This document shows, piece after piece, positions 15,536-22,093 of a stretch of DNA of 35,977 bases. The position numbers and the translations under genes are program-made. The first letter of the stretch is position 1; each line of letters starts with the position of its first letter. The stretch lies in assembly GCA_050945815.1 (NCBI GenBank), contig JBMNTQ010000005.1, positions 1 through 35,977 of the forward strand, given 5' to 3'. Origin of the DNA: JBMNTQ01 sp050945815 (GTDB lineage: Bacteria; Bacillota; Clostridia; Christensenellales; JBMNTQ01). The notes beneath the pieces are model-generated. The model worked only from the letters and a program-made list of their open reading frames with translations, was not told the origin of the DNA and made no database searches.

Positions 15536-16094
15536 CTCCATCCTCCTTAGGACGCGGCGCACAGGTTATCACATTGATCGTCTGCACACCCAATCTTTTA
15601 TCGCCCATCTCAAGCTTCTTCTGTGCCAGCTCTCTCCGCCAGGAATCAGAAAGCAAGTCAAAATATTTCTCCAGCTTCTCCAACGCCTTCATCCGATCAC
15701 AAAGCTTCAGCCTAATCCCCCGCGCAGAAGCCGAAATCTCCTCCACCAACTGTCCATCCACCTTTTCCAGGCTGTTAACCTCCAAAAACGTGTCCTTCCC
15801 GCTGCCCTGAATCTTCACATAATCCAAAATATCCGCAAAGGCAATCTTCACATACATCCCCAAAACATCCTCAGCATCCAAGTGCGCCTTCTCCACCATC
15901 TCCCGCTTCAACTCGCCAATTGCCTGCAAAACCTTCTCGTTGCGCATCAGCCTCCAAGGCGCATCATGGCTTCTGGAGGAATAGCCCGCCTTAATCGCCG
16001 CCATCCGCGCATTGAAAGACTGCAAATAGAAAAAGCAGAACAGTTTCTGCCTTTCACTTAAATTGTACTTCTTCCCGATCTCCTCAAACCGCAA
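15504..16094 (-). CDS. terS: Phage terminase small subunit
   Basis: This 196-residue protein has the Terminase_2 (XtmA) pattern. It starts EEIGKKYNLSERQKLFCFFY, then NARMAAIKAGYSS (the conserved AAIKAGYS) and LMRNEKVLQAIGEL. Later come DRMKALEKLEKYFDLL and a basic C-terminus. It recognises phage DNA and loads the large subunit. The only reasonable start is a TTG at 16094, preceded by AGGGGG; an in-frame stop lies six codons upstream. It follows the regulator gene by 27 bases and overlaps terL. Confidence 0.9.
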   Translation of the reverse strand: MRFEEIGKKYNLSERQKLFCFFYLQSFNARMAAIKAGYSSRSHDAPWRLMRNEKVLQAIGELKREMVEKAHLDAEDVLGMYVKIAFADILDYVKIQGSGKDTFLEVNSLEKVDGQLVEEISASARGIRLKLCDRMKALEKLEKYFDLLSDSWRRELAQKKLEMGDKRLGVQTINVITCAPRPKEDGDGGDECEAPI

Positions 16095-16121
16095 ACCGTC
16101 GGCCCCCTCTCAAACAACTCC

Positions 16122-16586
16122 TCAAACCCCTATCTCCATCGGCTGTGCCCCGTACGAACGGGCAATCTCCCCAATGGCCCATTTTCTATACCGATTCAGC
16201 GTACTCGGGCTAATATAATATTTCATACAAACCTGGTTCCAGCTCAAACGCATAATATACACATCACGAACAATGCGCCCCACCCGCTCGTCCAAAGCCG
16301 CCAGCGCAATTTCCAGCTTCTTCATCTCCACCTCCGCCGTGCGCAACATCATCTCCAGTTGCTCTCGGCTCACCTTGTTCAATCTGTTATTCACAGCCCG
16401 GCAAAGAAACACCACCCGCGGCATCTGCTCTGCCACCTCCTGCATCTCTTCCATAGCCCCTCCCTGGGGCAGCGTCCTTTGTCGCTCCGCCGTAAAATAC
16501 TCCAATTCCAAACGTATCTGCTCAATATCTCGCTTAATCCCGTGGTAATTCTTCAATAAATACTCAGCATATTCTCTCGACTGCAT
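16122..16586 (-). CDS. Phage late-gene regulator, RinA/ArpU-like
   Basis: This 154-residue protein begins MQSREYAEYLLKNYHGIKRD. The C-terminus is a sigma-region-4-like helix-turn-helix: VGRIVRDVYIMRLSWNQV, then CMKYYISPSTLNRYRKWA. The order resembles the ArpU/RinA/DUF1492 proteins that activate late transcription and sit just upstream of terS in Gram-positive phages. The ATG has AGGAGG seven bases upstream. It is the first gene of the cassette, about 250 bases downstream of the predicted promoter, so it may form a positive feed-forward step for the structural genes. Confidence 0.75.
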   Translation of the reverse strand: MQSREYAEYLLKNYHGIKRDIEQIRLELEYFTAERQRTLPQGGAMEEMQEVAEQMPRVVFLCRAVNNRLNKVSREQLEMMLRTAEVEMKKLEIALAALDERVGRIVRDVYIMRLSWNQVCMKYYISPSTLNRYRKWAIGEIARSYGAQPMEIGV

Positions 16587-16742
16587 CCTAATCCTCCTCC
16601 CGTCTCAATCCGCCCTTCCTCCGGCACAACCAGCATACAATGCTCCCACTACCGGATCACTCAAGCCCGCCAGCCAGGTTTATAGCCTGTCTGGTTCAAC
16701 CTACCCCCAGCGCCAGCGCGCCCCATCCATCTACCAAGGCAG

Positions 16743-16774
16743 CCCAACCTGCCCCCAGCCGCCCATCACGCCCC
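16743..16774 (-). promoter_or_regulatory. G-quadruplex motif in the predicted leader of the capsid cassette
   Basis: On the minus (transcribed) strand four G-tracts of 4, 3, 5 and 3 G are separated by loops of 6, 5 and 6 bases, which satisfies the standard G3+N1-7 rule. More G-runs flank it. The stretch 16587-16817 contains no convincing gene and would be the 5' leader of the cassette mRNA. Confidence 0.5.
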
Positions 16775-16817
16775 TCATCTGCGCCCTGTCCGCCGGGAAC
16801 CCCCCCCTGTCGAAAAC

Positions 16818-16832
16818 TTCTCGTTTCGAGAA
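16818..16832. promoter_or_regulatory. Operator-like palindrome 1 of the phage switch
   Basis: TTCTCGTTTCGAGAA is a perfect inverted repeat with a 3-base centre. It lies just downstream of the predicted transcription start of the cassette and matches the second palindrome at 12 of 15 positions. Confidence 0.6.
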
Positions 16833-16842
16833 TTCTAGAGTC

Positions 16843-16871
16843 ATTATATTTTTTCGCTTTGAGAAAGTACA
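16843..16871 (-). promoter_or_regulatory. Candidate promoter of the capsid cassette
   Basis: On the minus strand a perfect -10 TATAAT (16848-16843) has a weak -35 TGTACT (16871-16866) at 17 bases. Operator-like palindrome 2 fills the spacer and palindrome 1 covers the expected start site. A weak -35 next to operators and an activator-like first gene suggests a regulated promoter. Confidence 0.5.
16851..16866. promoter_or_regulatory. Operator-like palindrome 2 of the phage switch
   Basis: TTTTCGCTTTGAGAAA is an imperfect inverted repeat. It shares 12 of 15 positions with the palindrome at 16818-16832, and the two start 33 bp apart, about three helical turns. It lies between the -35 and -10 of the cassette promoter. 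Confidence 0.55.
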
Positions 16872-16921
16872 TAGCGATAAAAGTCTAGTTATGTTGAAAA
16901 ATCATGTGTTATGGAAAGATA

Positions 16922-16930
16922 TGTTATAAT
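16922..16930 (+). promoter_or_regulatory. Extended -10 promoter of the XRE regulator
   Basis: TGTTATAAT is a perfect -10 hexamer (16925-16930) with an upstream TG; no good -35 is visible at 17 bases. It lies 31 bases before the XRE start codon and about 60 bases from the nearest operator-like palindrome. Confidence 0.55.
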
Positions 16931-16961
16931 TCCAAGTAATAAAACAGGGGGGAAACAACCC

Positions 16962-17357
16962 ATGCAAACAACGCTTTCCAGCAGAATACGCGCCCTGCGA
17001 AAAGAAAACCATCTCACACAGGCCCAGTTGGCTAAAACAATCAATGTCTCCCACTCCACGCTTTCACAGTACGAGTCCGGAGCCCGCCGTCCCAACTACC
17101 ATCTCATTGCCAGCCTGGCAGATGTATTCTGCGTTTCCATCGACTATCTCTTGGGGAAAAACGAAAACAGACAAAGCGCTGCCGCTCTGTCCCACTGTCT
17201 TCTCCTGCCCCGCGAGATCCAGCTGCTGGATCAAATCAAAGCCAAAGATCCCCAGCTAATCGAGGTTGTCTGCCAGGCCGCGTCCATCCCGGGCAACGAG
17301 CTTGTGCGCCTGCGCAAAATAACAGCCGTTTTCCTCAGCAGCCTGCCTGCTAAGTGA
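16962..17357 (+). CDS. XRE/Cro-CI-type repressor of the phage cassette
   Basis: This protein has about 131 residues. Its N-terminal HTH_3 domain reads SSRIRALRKENHLTQAQLAK, then TINVSHSTLSQYESGARRPN and SIDYLLGKNEN, a textbook XRE fold. The C-terminal ~60 residues are helical (PREIQLLDQIKAKDPQLIEV) and contain no S24/LexA-type peptidase motif, so RecA-driven self-cleavage is not expected. The ATG at 16962 has a G6 Shine-Dalgarno; an in-frame ATG at 16911 lies upstream of the -10 and is not used. It is divergent from the cassette and convergent with ftsZ. It is the natural candidate to bind the two palindromes and keep the capsid genes silent. Confidence 0.88.
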   Translation: MQTTLSSRIRALRKENHLTQAQLAKTINVSHSTLSQYESGARRPNYHLIASLADVFCVSIDYLLGKNENRQSAAALSHCLLLPREIQLLDQIKAKDPQLIEVVCQAASIPGNELVRLRKITAVFLSSLPAK

Positions 17358-17398
17358 ACAGACCCTGCCTCACTATCCTCTCTTCTACAGTTTAAGAA

Positions 17399-17440
17399 AA
17401 CGCCGGCAGCGTAGTCCCCCACCACGCTGCCGGCGTTTTT
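17399..17440. terminator. Bidirectional terminator between ftsZ and the XRE gene
   Basis: A 14-bp perfect stem (AACGCCGGCAGCGT, 17399-17412, pairing with 17424-17437) with an 11-base loop. It has a T-run on the plus side and an A-rich AAGAAAA on the other side. It serves the convergent XRE gene and acts as a second barrier for ftsZ transcription. Confidence 0.85.
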
Positions 17441-17504
17441 CCTGTCCTGTGCCTCCGCATCATCTCCCCGCTCCCCACCACGCCTGCTGCTTTTTTGGCG
17501 CAAC

Positions 17505-17536
17505 AAAAAAGCTCCCGGCCCTTCAGCACGGAAGCT
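17505..17536 (-). terminator. Terminator of ftsZ and the dcw operon
   Basis: On the minus strand AGCTTCC (17536-17530) pairs with GGGAGCT (17516-17510), with one G-U pair and a 13-base loop. Six T follow. It lies 28 bases after the ftsZ stop. Confidence 0.6.
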
Positions 17537-17563
17537 TCCTTATTCCTAGGTCCAAGTCCGGTC

Positions 17564-18679
17564 CTATCGAATGCGAGGCTTGCGTAGGAACGTAGGCAAA
17601 TTAAGTTCCTCGTCGCCCTCCTCACCATTCTCATACACCCACTCTTTTCGAATCTCCTGCGGTTTCTGGGAAGGGGTCGCTCCCAAAGACAGTCCTACAG
17701 TTTCCGCCGGCTTGCCCTGAGGCGCATCCTTGCCGAAATCCGTAGCAATAATCGTAATGCGCACATGCCCCTCCAACGATTCGTCAATCCCGGTGCCGAA
17801 AATGATATTCGCGCCGGGGTCCGCCGCCTGCTGAATAATCTTAGCAGCCTCGTCAATTTCCAACAAGCCCAGGTCCGGCCCGCCGGTAATATTAAACAAA
17901 ACACCCCGCGCGCCGTTTATGGTAGTCTCCAAAAGCGGGCTGGCAATCGCCTGGTTGGCCGCCTCAACCGCACGGTTGTCTCCGCTGCCAATACCGATGC
18001 CCATATGCGCGATGCCTTTTTCCTGCATCACAGTGCGCACGTCCGCCAAATCCAGGTTAATCAGGCTAGGCACAGCAATCAAGTCCGAAATGCCCTGAAT
18101 TCCCTGCCGTAGCACATCATCCGCCACATGGAAAGCCTCGATCACAGACGTACCCTTCCCCACCACCTGCAACAGCCGGTCATTGGGTACAATCACCAAG
18201 GTATCCAGCTTATCTTTCAGCGTAACGATCCCCTTCTCCGCGTTGGACATGCGGATTTTCCCCTCAAATACAAAAGGCTTGGTCACAACGCCAATGGTCA
18301 AAATCCCCATCTCCTTAGCGACCTCCGCCACCACAGGCACAGCGCCGGTTCCGGTGCCGCCGCCCATGCCGGCAGTTAGAAACACCAAATCCGCGCCCTT
18401 TAAATTCTCCGCAATCTCATCTCGAGTCTCCTCCGCCGCCTTCTGTCCGATTTCCGGGTTCGCACCGGCGCCCAAGCCTCTGGTCAGCTTCTCGCCAATC
18501 TGCAGCTTTATATTCGCATCGGAATTCAGCAAAGCCTGCTTGTCCGTATTAATCGCAATAAATTCCACGCCCTGAAGGCCATATTGAACCATCCTGTTCA
18601 CTGCGTTACTGCCGCCGCCGCCCACGCCTACGACCTTGATTTGAACAATCTGTTCCAGTTCGATATCAAATTCCAACAT
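17564..18679 (-). CDS. ftsZ: Cell division GTPase FtsZ
   Basis: This 371-residue tubulin homologue forms the cytokinetic Z-ring. The GTP-binding start VVGVGGGGSNAVNRM and the tubulin signature GMGGGTGTGAVPVVA are intact. The T7 loop INLDLADVRTVM holds the catalytic acidic residues. A short variable linker leads to the conserved C-terminal peptide LPTFLRKPRIR, which binds FtsA and other tethers. The ATG at 18679 is seven bases after GGGGG (a GTG at 18682 is possible). It is the last gene of the dcw operon, directly after ftsA. No spoIIGA-sigE-sigG block follows, unlike many spore formers. Confidence 0.98.
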   Translation of the reverse strand: MLEFDIELEQIVQIKVVGVGGGGSNAVNRMVQYGLQGVEFIAINTDKQALLNSDANIKLQIGEKLTRGLGAGANPEIGQKAAEETRDEIAENLKGADLVFLTAGMGGGTGTGAVPVVAEVAKEMGILTIGVVTKPFVFEGKIRMSNAEKGIVTLKDKLDTLVIVPNDRLLQVVGKGTSVIEAFHVADDVLRQGIQGISDLIAVPSLINLDLADVRTVMQEKGIAHMGIGIGSGDNRAVEAANQAIASPLLETTINGARGVLFNITGGPDLGLLEIDEAAKIIQQAADPGANIIFGTGIDESLEGHVRITIIATDFGKDAPQGKPAETVGLSLGATPSQKPQEIRKEWVYENGEEGDEELNLPTFLRKPRIR

Positions 18680-18690
18680 CACGTTTCCCC

Positions 18691-19872
18691 CTATGCTTTT
18701 TTATCTTGCAGCAGTCTTTTAAAAAGCGGAAGGCCTGCCAAAAAGCTTCCCTGCTCGGGTTCCTCAAATGCACCGGCAGCAAAATGCAAAACACCATGCG
18801 CCGCCGCAAAATTCGGCGTTCCCATAAACGCAGCATCCGCCCGAACCACCGAAACGTCGCGCTCCAACATTTTCTCGGCCAACTCCTTGCTGCCTCGGTT
18901 CATAATGAAGCCGCCGCCGGCAAAGAAAATACGGCTGTTCTTTTTCAAACGCACGTCGCAGTCCTCCAAGACCGCCCTAACATCCTGCAAAAATTCCGAG
19001 GCCGCCGCCTCCATAATTTCCTGTACCCGCCTATGCGAATACCGTCGTCTTTGGCCGGTTTCCGTCACAACAACATCAAACGAGTCCTCCGACACGGTAT
19101 CCAGCCCAAACGCAAAACGCTTTTTCAATTGTTCTGCGTCCTCAAGCGGGATGTCCATCCCCTCGGCCAATCGCCGCGCAAAGTCATAGCCTCCCCGGTT
19201 CATCACAGCATGAAACACCATACCATCTCCCCGGAACATACTAACATTAGTGACATTATATCCGCTGTCAATCAAAACAGCAACATCATCCCGCTCCTTT
19301 GCAGACATTCCCAACAACCCCAAAGCCAAGGGCACCGCTACAAAGTCCAGCGCATGAAGTCCTTCCCTGCCCAGCATAACCCGAACTTCTTTTAAAAAAG
19401 AGGTTTCAGCGAACAGGAAGCAAATCTGGCCCGAAAGCTGTTTTCCCGTCATGCCGCAAGGCTCCAAAACCCTGCGTCCGTCCAATTTATAGGAAACCGG
19501 ACACCGATGCAAAATCTCAAACCCCTTAGGCACTTTAAAATTCTGTGCCGAAAAAATCAGCCTGTCTATATCCGCATCATCCACTTGCTTTGAGTCCTCC
19601 CCCAAATCCAGATCTGCACAAACGATTGCGATGCTGCAAAACTGGCCAGGAACTCCAACCACAACGTCCCGCAGCCGCACTTTTGTCTTAGCAGCAACCT
19701 CATCCACAACGCTTCGAACCGAAGCTGCCGCTGTCCCTATGTCCTGCAAAGCATCTTCCTGTAAAGGGGCGCTGGCTCCGCCTATCAGCGAATAGCCATC
19801 CTGATGGTTCTTGGCCACAAGGCAAACCGTCTTCGACGTACCAAATTCAATTATAGCAGTCATTTTCTTCAT
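18691..19872 (-). CDS. ftsA: Cell division protein FtsA
   Basis: This 393-residue actin-like protein tethers FtsZ filaments to the membrane. It has the phosphate-1 region TAIIEFGTSKTVCLVAK, VLIDSGYNVTNVSMFRGDGM (phosphate 2) and IFFAGGGFIMNRGSKELA (adenosine motif). The C-terminus ends SFLAGLPLFKRLLQDKKA, compatible with a membrane-binding amphipathic helix. The ATG has GGGGAG nine bases upstream. A possible promoter with -10 TATGAT (19920-19915) lies in the 102-base gap before it, so ftsA-ftsZ may have extra transcription. FtsA is absent from some clostridial families, so its presence here helps narrow the host. Confidence 0.95.
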   Translation of the reverse strand: MKKMTAIIEFGTSKTVCLVAKNHQDGYSLIGGASAPLQEDALQDIGTAAASVRSVVDEVAAKTKVRLRDVVVGVPGQFCSIAIVCADLDLGEDSKQVDDADIDRLIFSAQNFKVPKGFEILHRCPVSYKLDGRRVLEPCGMTGKQLSGQICFLFAETSFLKEVRVMLGREGLHALDFVAVPLALGLLGMSAKERDDVAVLIDSGYNVTNVSMFRGDGMVFHAVMNRGGYDFARRLAEGMDIPLEDAEQLKKRFAFGLDTVSEDSFDVVVTETGQRRRYSHRRVQEIMEAAASEFLQDVRAVLEDCDVRLKKNSRIFFAGGGFIMNRGSKELAEKMLERDVSVVRADAAFMGTPNFAAAHGVLHFAAGAFEEPEQGSFLAGLPLFKRLLQDKKA

Positions 19873-19974
19873 TACAAACGGCTCCCCACCCGGTATCTAC
19901 ATTACATTGGCTTAATCATACCAAAAAAGCGCCGCAAAATAAACCAATTTTTTTCTGTTGTTACATTTCTTCGC

Positions 19975-20748
19975 CTACCGATCCTCCTCCCCTTGCTCCG
20001 GATCCATCATAGGCGAAGGCGAAACAACAGGCTCAGGAACATCCGGCATATAACTGCCGCCCCGCTCGCCGGTCACATCCAAAACGCCGCCGGTCTTCCC
20101 CTGCTGCCGCAAAACCTCATAAATATCGGAAACCCGCCTCAGCTTGTCCGATACAGCGTCAATATTTCCCAGCTTCACATTGGTTCCATCCTGTAAAACC
20201 AGTAGCAGATTAGACGGGTCCATAATATTAATATCCACAACATCCAACGGGTTGTCCAACAAAGCCTCCATCAGAGCCTTAAGCGTCTTAATCTGGTAAG
20301 GGTCCGCCGCCTGCAATTCGCTGCCCAGCTGAAACGACACCACATTTACACCGGTCACAGAAGGAATGCCTTCCTTTGCCTGGGTTCCGGTCTCCGTAAT
20401 ATATGCTTCCTCATCCACCACCAGAATCGAGTCCAGGTATTGCACATACGCCCTTTCCTGCCGCTCATGAACATACAGTATCATTTCATTAGGATACCTG
20501 CGCTCCAGCTTCTCATAAACCAGCACCGGCGAAGTGTTGATATTCCCGGCAACGTCCCCCTCATTCACCATAAAAATATTCTGCTCATACTGCAAGCCCG
20601 CCAAATTGATGATCTCCTCGGCGCTGTAGCGCTGGTTTCCCACCACAGTAATGGCTTCTACTTTGAAGAAAGTATACCCCACAAACGCCGCCGCGCCAAT
20701 GAGCACCACCAATACCAATAAAATAATTGCCGTCTTCTTTCGTTTCAA
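19975..20748 (-). CDS. ftsQ: Division protein FtsQ/DivIB
   Basis: A protein of about 257 residues with a short basic cytoplasmic tail (LKRKK), one transmembrane helix (TAIILLVLVVLIGAAAFVGY) and an extracytoplasmic POTRA-like domain. That domain includes VEAITVVGNQRYSAEEI and PNEMILYVHERQERAYV. The C-terminal tail is proline- and acid-rich. It stabilises the FtsL-FtsW-PBP divisome core. The start is a TTG at 20748, six bases after GGAGGG. The longer frame upstream overlaps murA and is spurious. Confidence 0.92.
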   Translation of the reverse strand: MKRKKTAIILLVLVVLIGAAAFVGYTFFKVEAITVVGNQRYSAEEIINLAGLQYEQNIFMVNEGDVAGNINTSPVLVYEKLERRYPNEMILYVHERQERAYVQYLDSILVVDEEAYITETGTQAKEGIPSVTGVNVVSFQLGSELQAADPYQIKTLKALMEALLDNPLDVVDINIMDPSNLLLVLQDGTNVKLGNIDAVSDKLRRVSDIYEVLRQQGKTGGVLDVTGERGGSYMPDVPEPVVSPSPMMDPEQGEEDR

Positions 20749-20767
20749 AGTCGTCCCTCCCCGGCCC

Positions 20768-22018
20768 TCAGGCTCGGATAATGTCCGCGCCCAACGCGCC
20801 CAGCATCGCAGCCAAGTCCTCATAGCCGCGGCCAATGATCTCCGCATTGTTTACAACAGTCAGTCCCCGGGCACGCAGTCCCGCCAACACCAGTGCCGCG
20901 CCGCCGCGCAAATCTCGGGCAGCAACATCAGCCCCGGCCAGCGTCTCCACCCCGCGAATGATGGCCATCCGGTCCTTCACCGTCACCTTAGCGCCCATCT
21001 TACAAAGCTCCACCGCATGCTTAAATCGATTATCAAATACATTCTCCACCACAACGCTGGTTCCATCCGCAACCGTACACAAAGCAAACATCTGCGCTTG
21101 CATATCCGTAGGAAACCCAGGGTAAGGCAGCGTCTCCAGAAGCTGAATTTCCCGCGGCCGCCTGGGCCCAATCACCCGCGCCGCATCCTTTTCAAAATAT
21201 ATCTCACAGCCGCAGTCACCCAGCTTGGAAGTAATCGCCTGGATATGCTCCTGCCGCACGTTTCTCATATAAATATCGCCTCCGGTTATCGCGGCCGCCA
21301 CCATCACGGTTCCCGCCACAATGCGATCCGGAATAATAGAATAAACAGCCCCGCCCAAGGAACGCACGCCCACAATGCGTATCGTACTGCTGCCCGCACC
21401 GCAAATGTTCGCCCCAATAGCGTTCAGAAAATCCTGCAAATCCTTTATCTCCGGCTCTCGGGCGGCATTATGGATAATCGTCTGCCCCTTGGCCAACACC
21501 GCGGCCATCATAACATTTTCCGTAGCCCCCACGCTGGGATAATCCAGGTGCACATCTGCCCCCTTCAGGTTATCGCCTCGACAATATATGTAGCCATGCT
21601 CCTCAATGATCTCAACATTGAGTTCCCTCAGCCCTTTAAGGTGCATATCAATCGGCCGCTGCCCGATTTCACAGCCGCCGGGATAAGTAAACTTGGCCTT
21701 CTTAAAACGGCCCACCACCGGCCCCAGCATAAAAATTGAAGATCGAAGTTCTTTCGCCAAGGTCTCCGGCATCTCCCATTTGCTGGCAGAGTGCGCGTCT
21801 ACAGTCAGTCGCCTGCCCTCTTGTTGCGTCTTACATCCCAGCATAGACAGAATCGAAACCATATTGCGCGCATCCAAATAGTCCGGACAGTTCTCAATTA
21901 CCACAGGTTTTTCCGCCAAAAGACACGCGGCAAGAATAGGGAGGATGGAATTTTTTGCTGCGGGAATCATAGTCTCCCCACTCAGCGCATTTCCTCCCTG
22001 AATCATCAGTTTAGCCAT
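20768..22018 (-). CDS. murA: UDP-N-acetylglucosamine 1-carboxyvinyltransferase MurA
   Basis: This 416-residue enzyme catalyses the first committed step of peptidoglycan synthesis, adding enolpyruvate to UDP-GlcNAc. The substrate-binding K22-N23 is in PAAKNSILPIL. The catalytic cysteine C116 is in PGGCEIGQRPIDMH, so the enzyme should be fosfomycin-sensitive. Two inverse alpha/beta domains are complete. The ATG has GGAGG eight bases upstream. It sits between ftsW and ftsQ, where murG and murC/murB are found in many other dcw clusters. Confidence 0.97.
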   Translation of the reverse strand: MAKLMIQGGNALSGETMIPAAKNSILPILAACLLAEKPVVIENCPDYLDARNMVSILSMLGCKTQQEGRRLTVDAHSASKWEMPETLAKELRSSIFMLGPVVGRFKKAKFTYPGGCEIGQRPIDMHLKGLRELNVEIIEEHGYIYCRGDNLKGADVHLDYPSVGATENVMMAAVLAKGQTIIHNAAREPEIKDLQDFLNAIGANICGAGSSTIRIVGVRSLGGAVYSIIPDRIVAGTVMVAAAITGGDIYMRNVRQEHIQAITSKLGDCGCEIYFEKDAARVIGPRRPREIQLLETLPYPGFPTDMQAQMFALCTVADGTSVVVENVFDNRFKHAVELCKMGAKVTVKDRMAIIRGVETLAGADVAARDLRGGAALVLAGLRARGLTVVNNAEIIGRGYEDLAAMLGALGADIIRA

Positions 22019-22093
22019 TCGCGCTACACCTCCGGTCCTAACATAATAATAGTTTATGCCGGCCGGAAATAGTTGTGACAGACCACCCGTCTC

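Noticed and set aside
16640..16888. Plus-strand frame of 82 codons in the control region
   Set aside because: It is Pro/Ser-rich, has no ribosome site, runs through both operator-like palindromes and ends before the XRE promoter.
16894..16899. TTGAAA as the -35 of the XRE promoter
   Set aside because: It is 25 bases from the -10, too far for a sigma-A promoter; an extended -10 explains the site better.
7311..17398. Phage attachment sites flanking the cassette
   Set aside because: I looked for a direct repeat shared by 7311-7373 and 16587-17398 and saw none long enough to be convincing; no tRNA gene is present either.
17490..17511. A GCTTTTTT / AAAAAAGC hairpin downstream of ftsZ
   Set aside because: It is mostly A-T pairs and overlaps the T-run of the better ftsZ terminator; I do not treat it as a separate element.
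20651..21739. Plus-strand open frame of 362 codons
   Set aside because: It lies opposite ftsQ and murA, which are unmistakable; the translation is low-quality and unlike any family.
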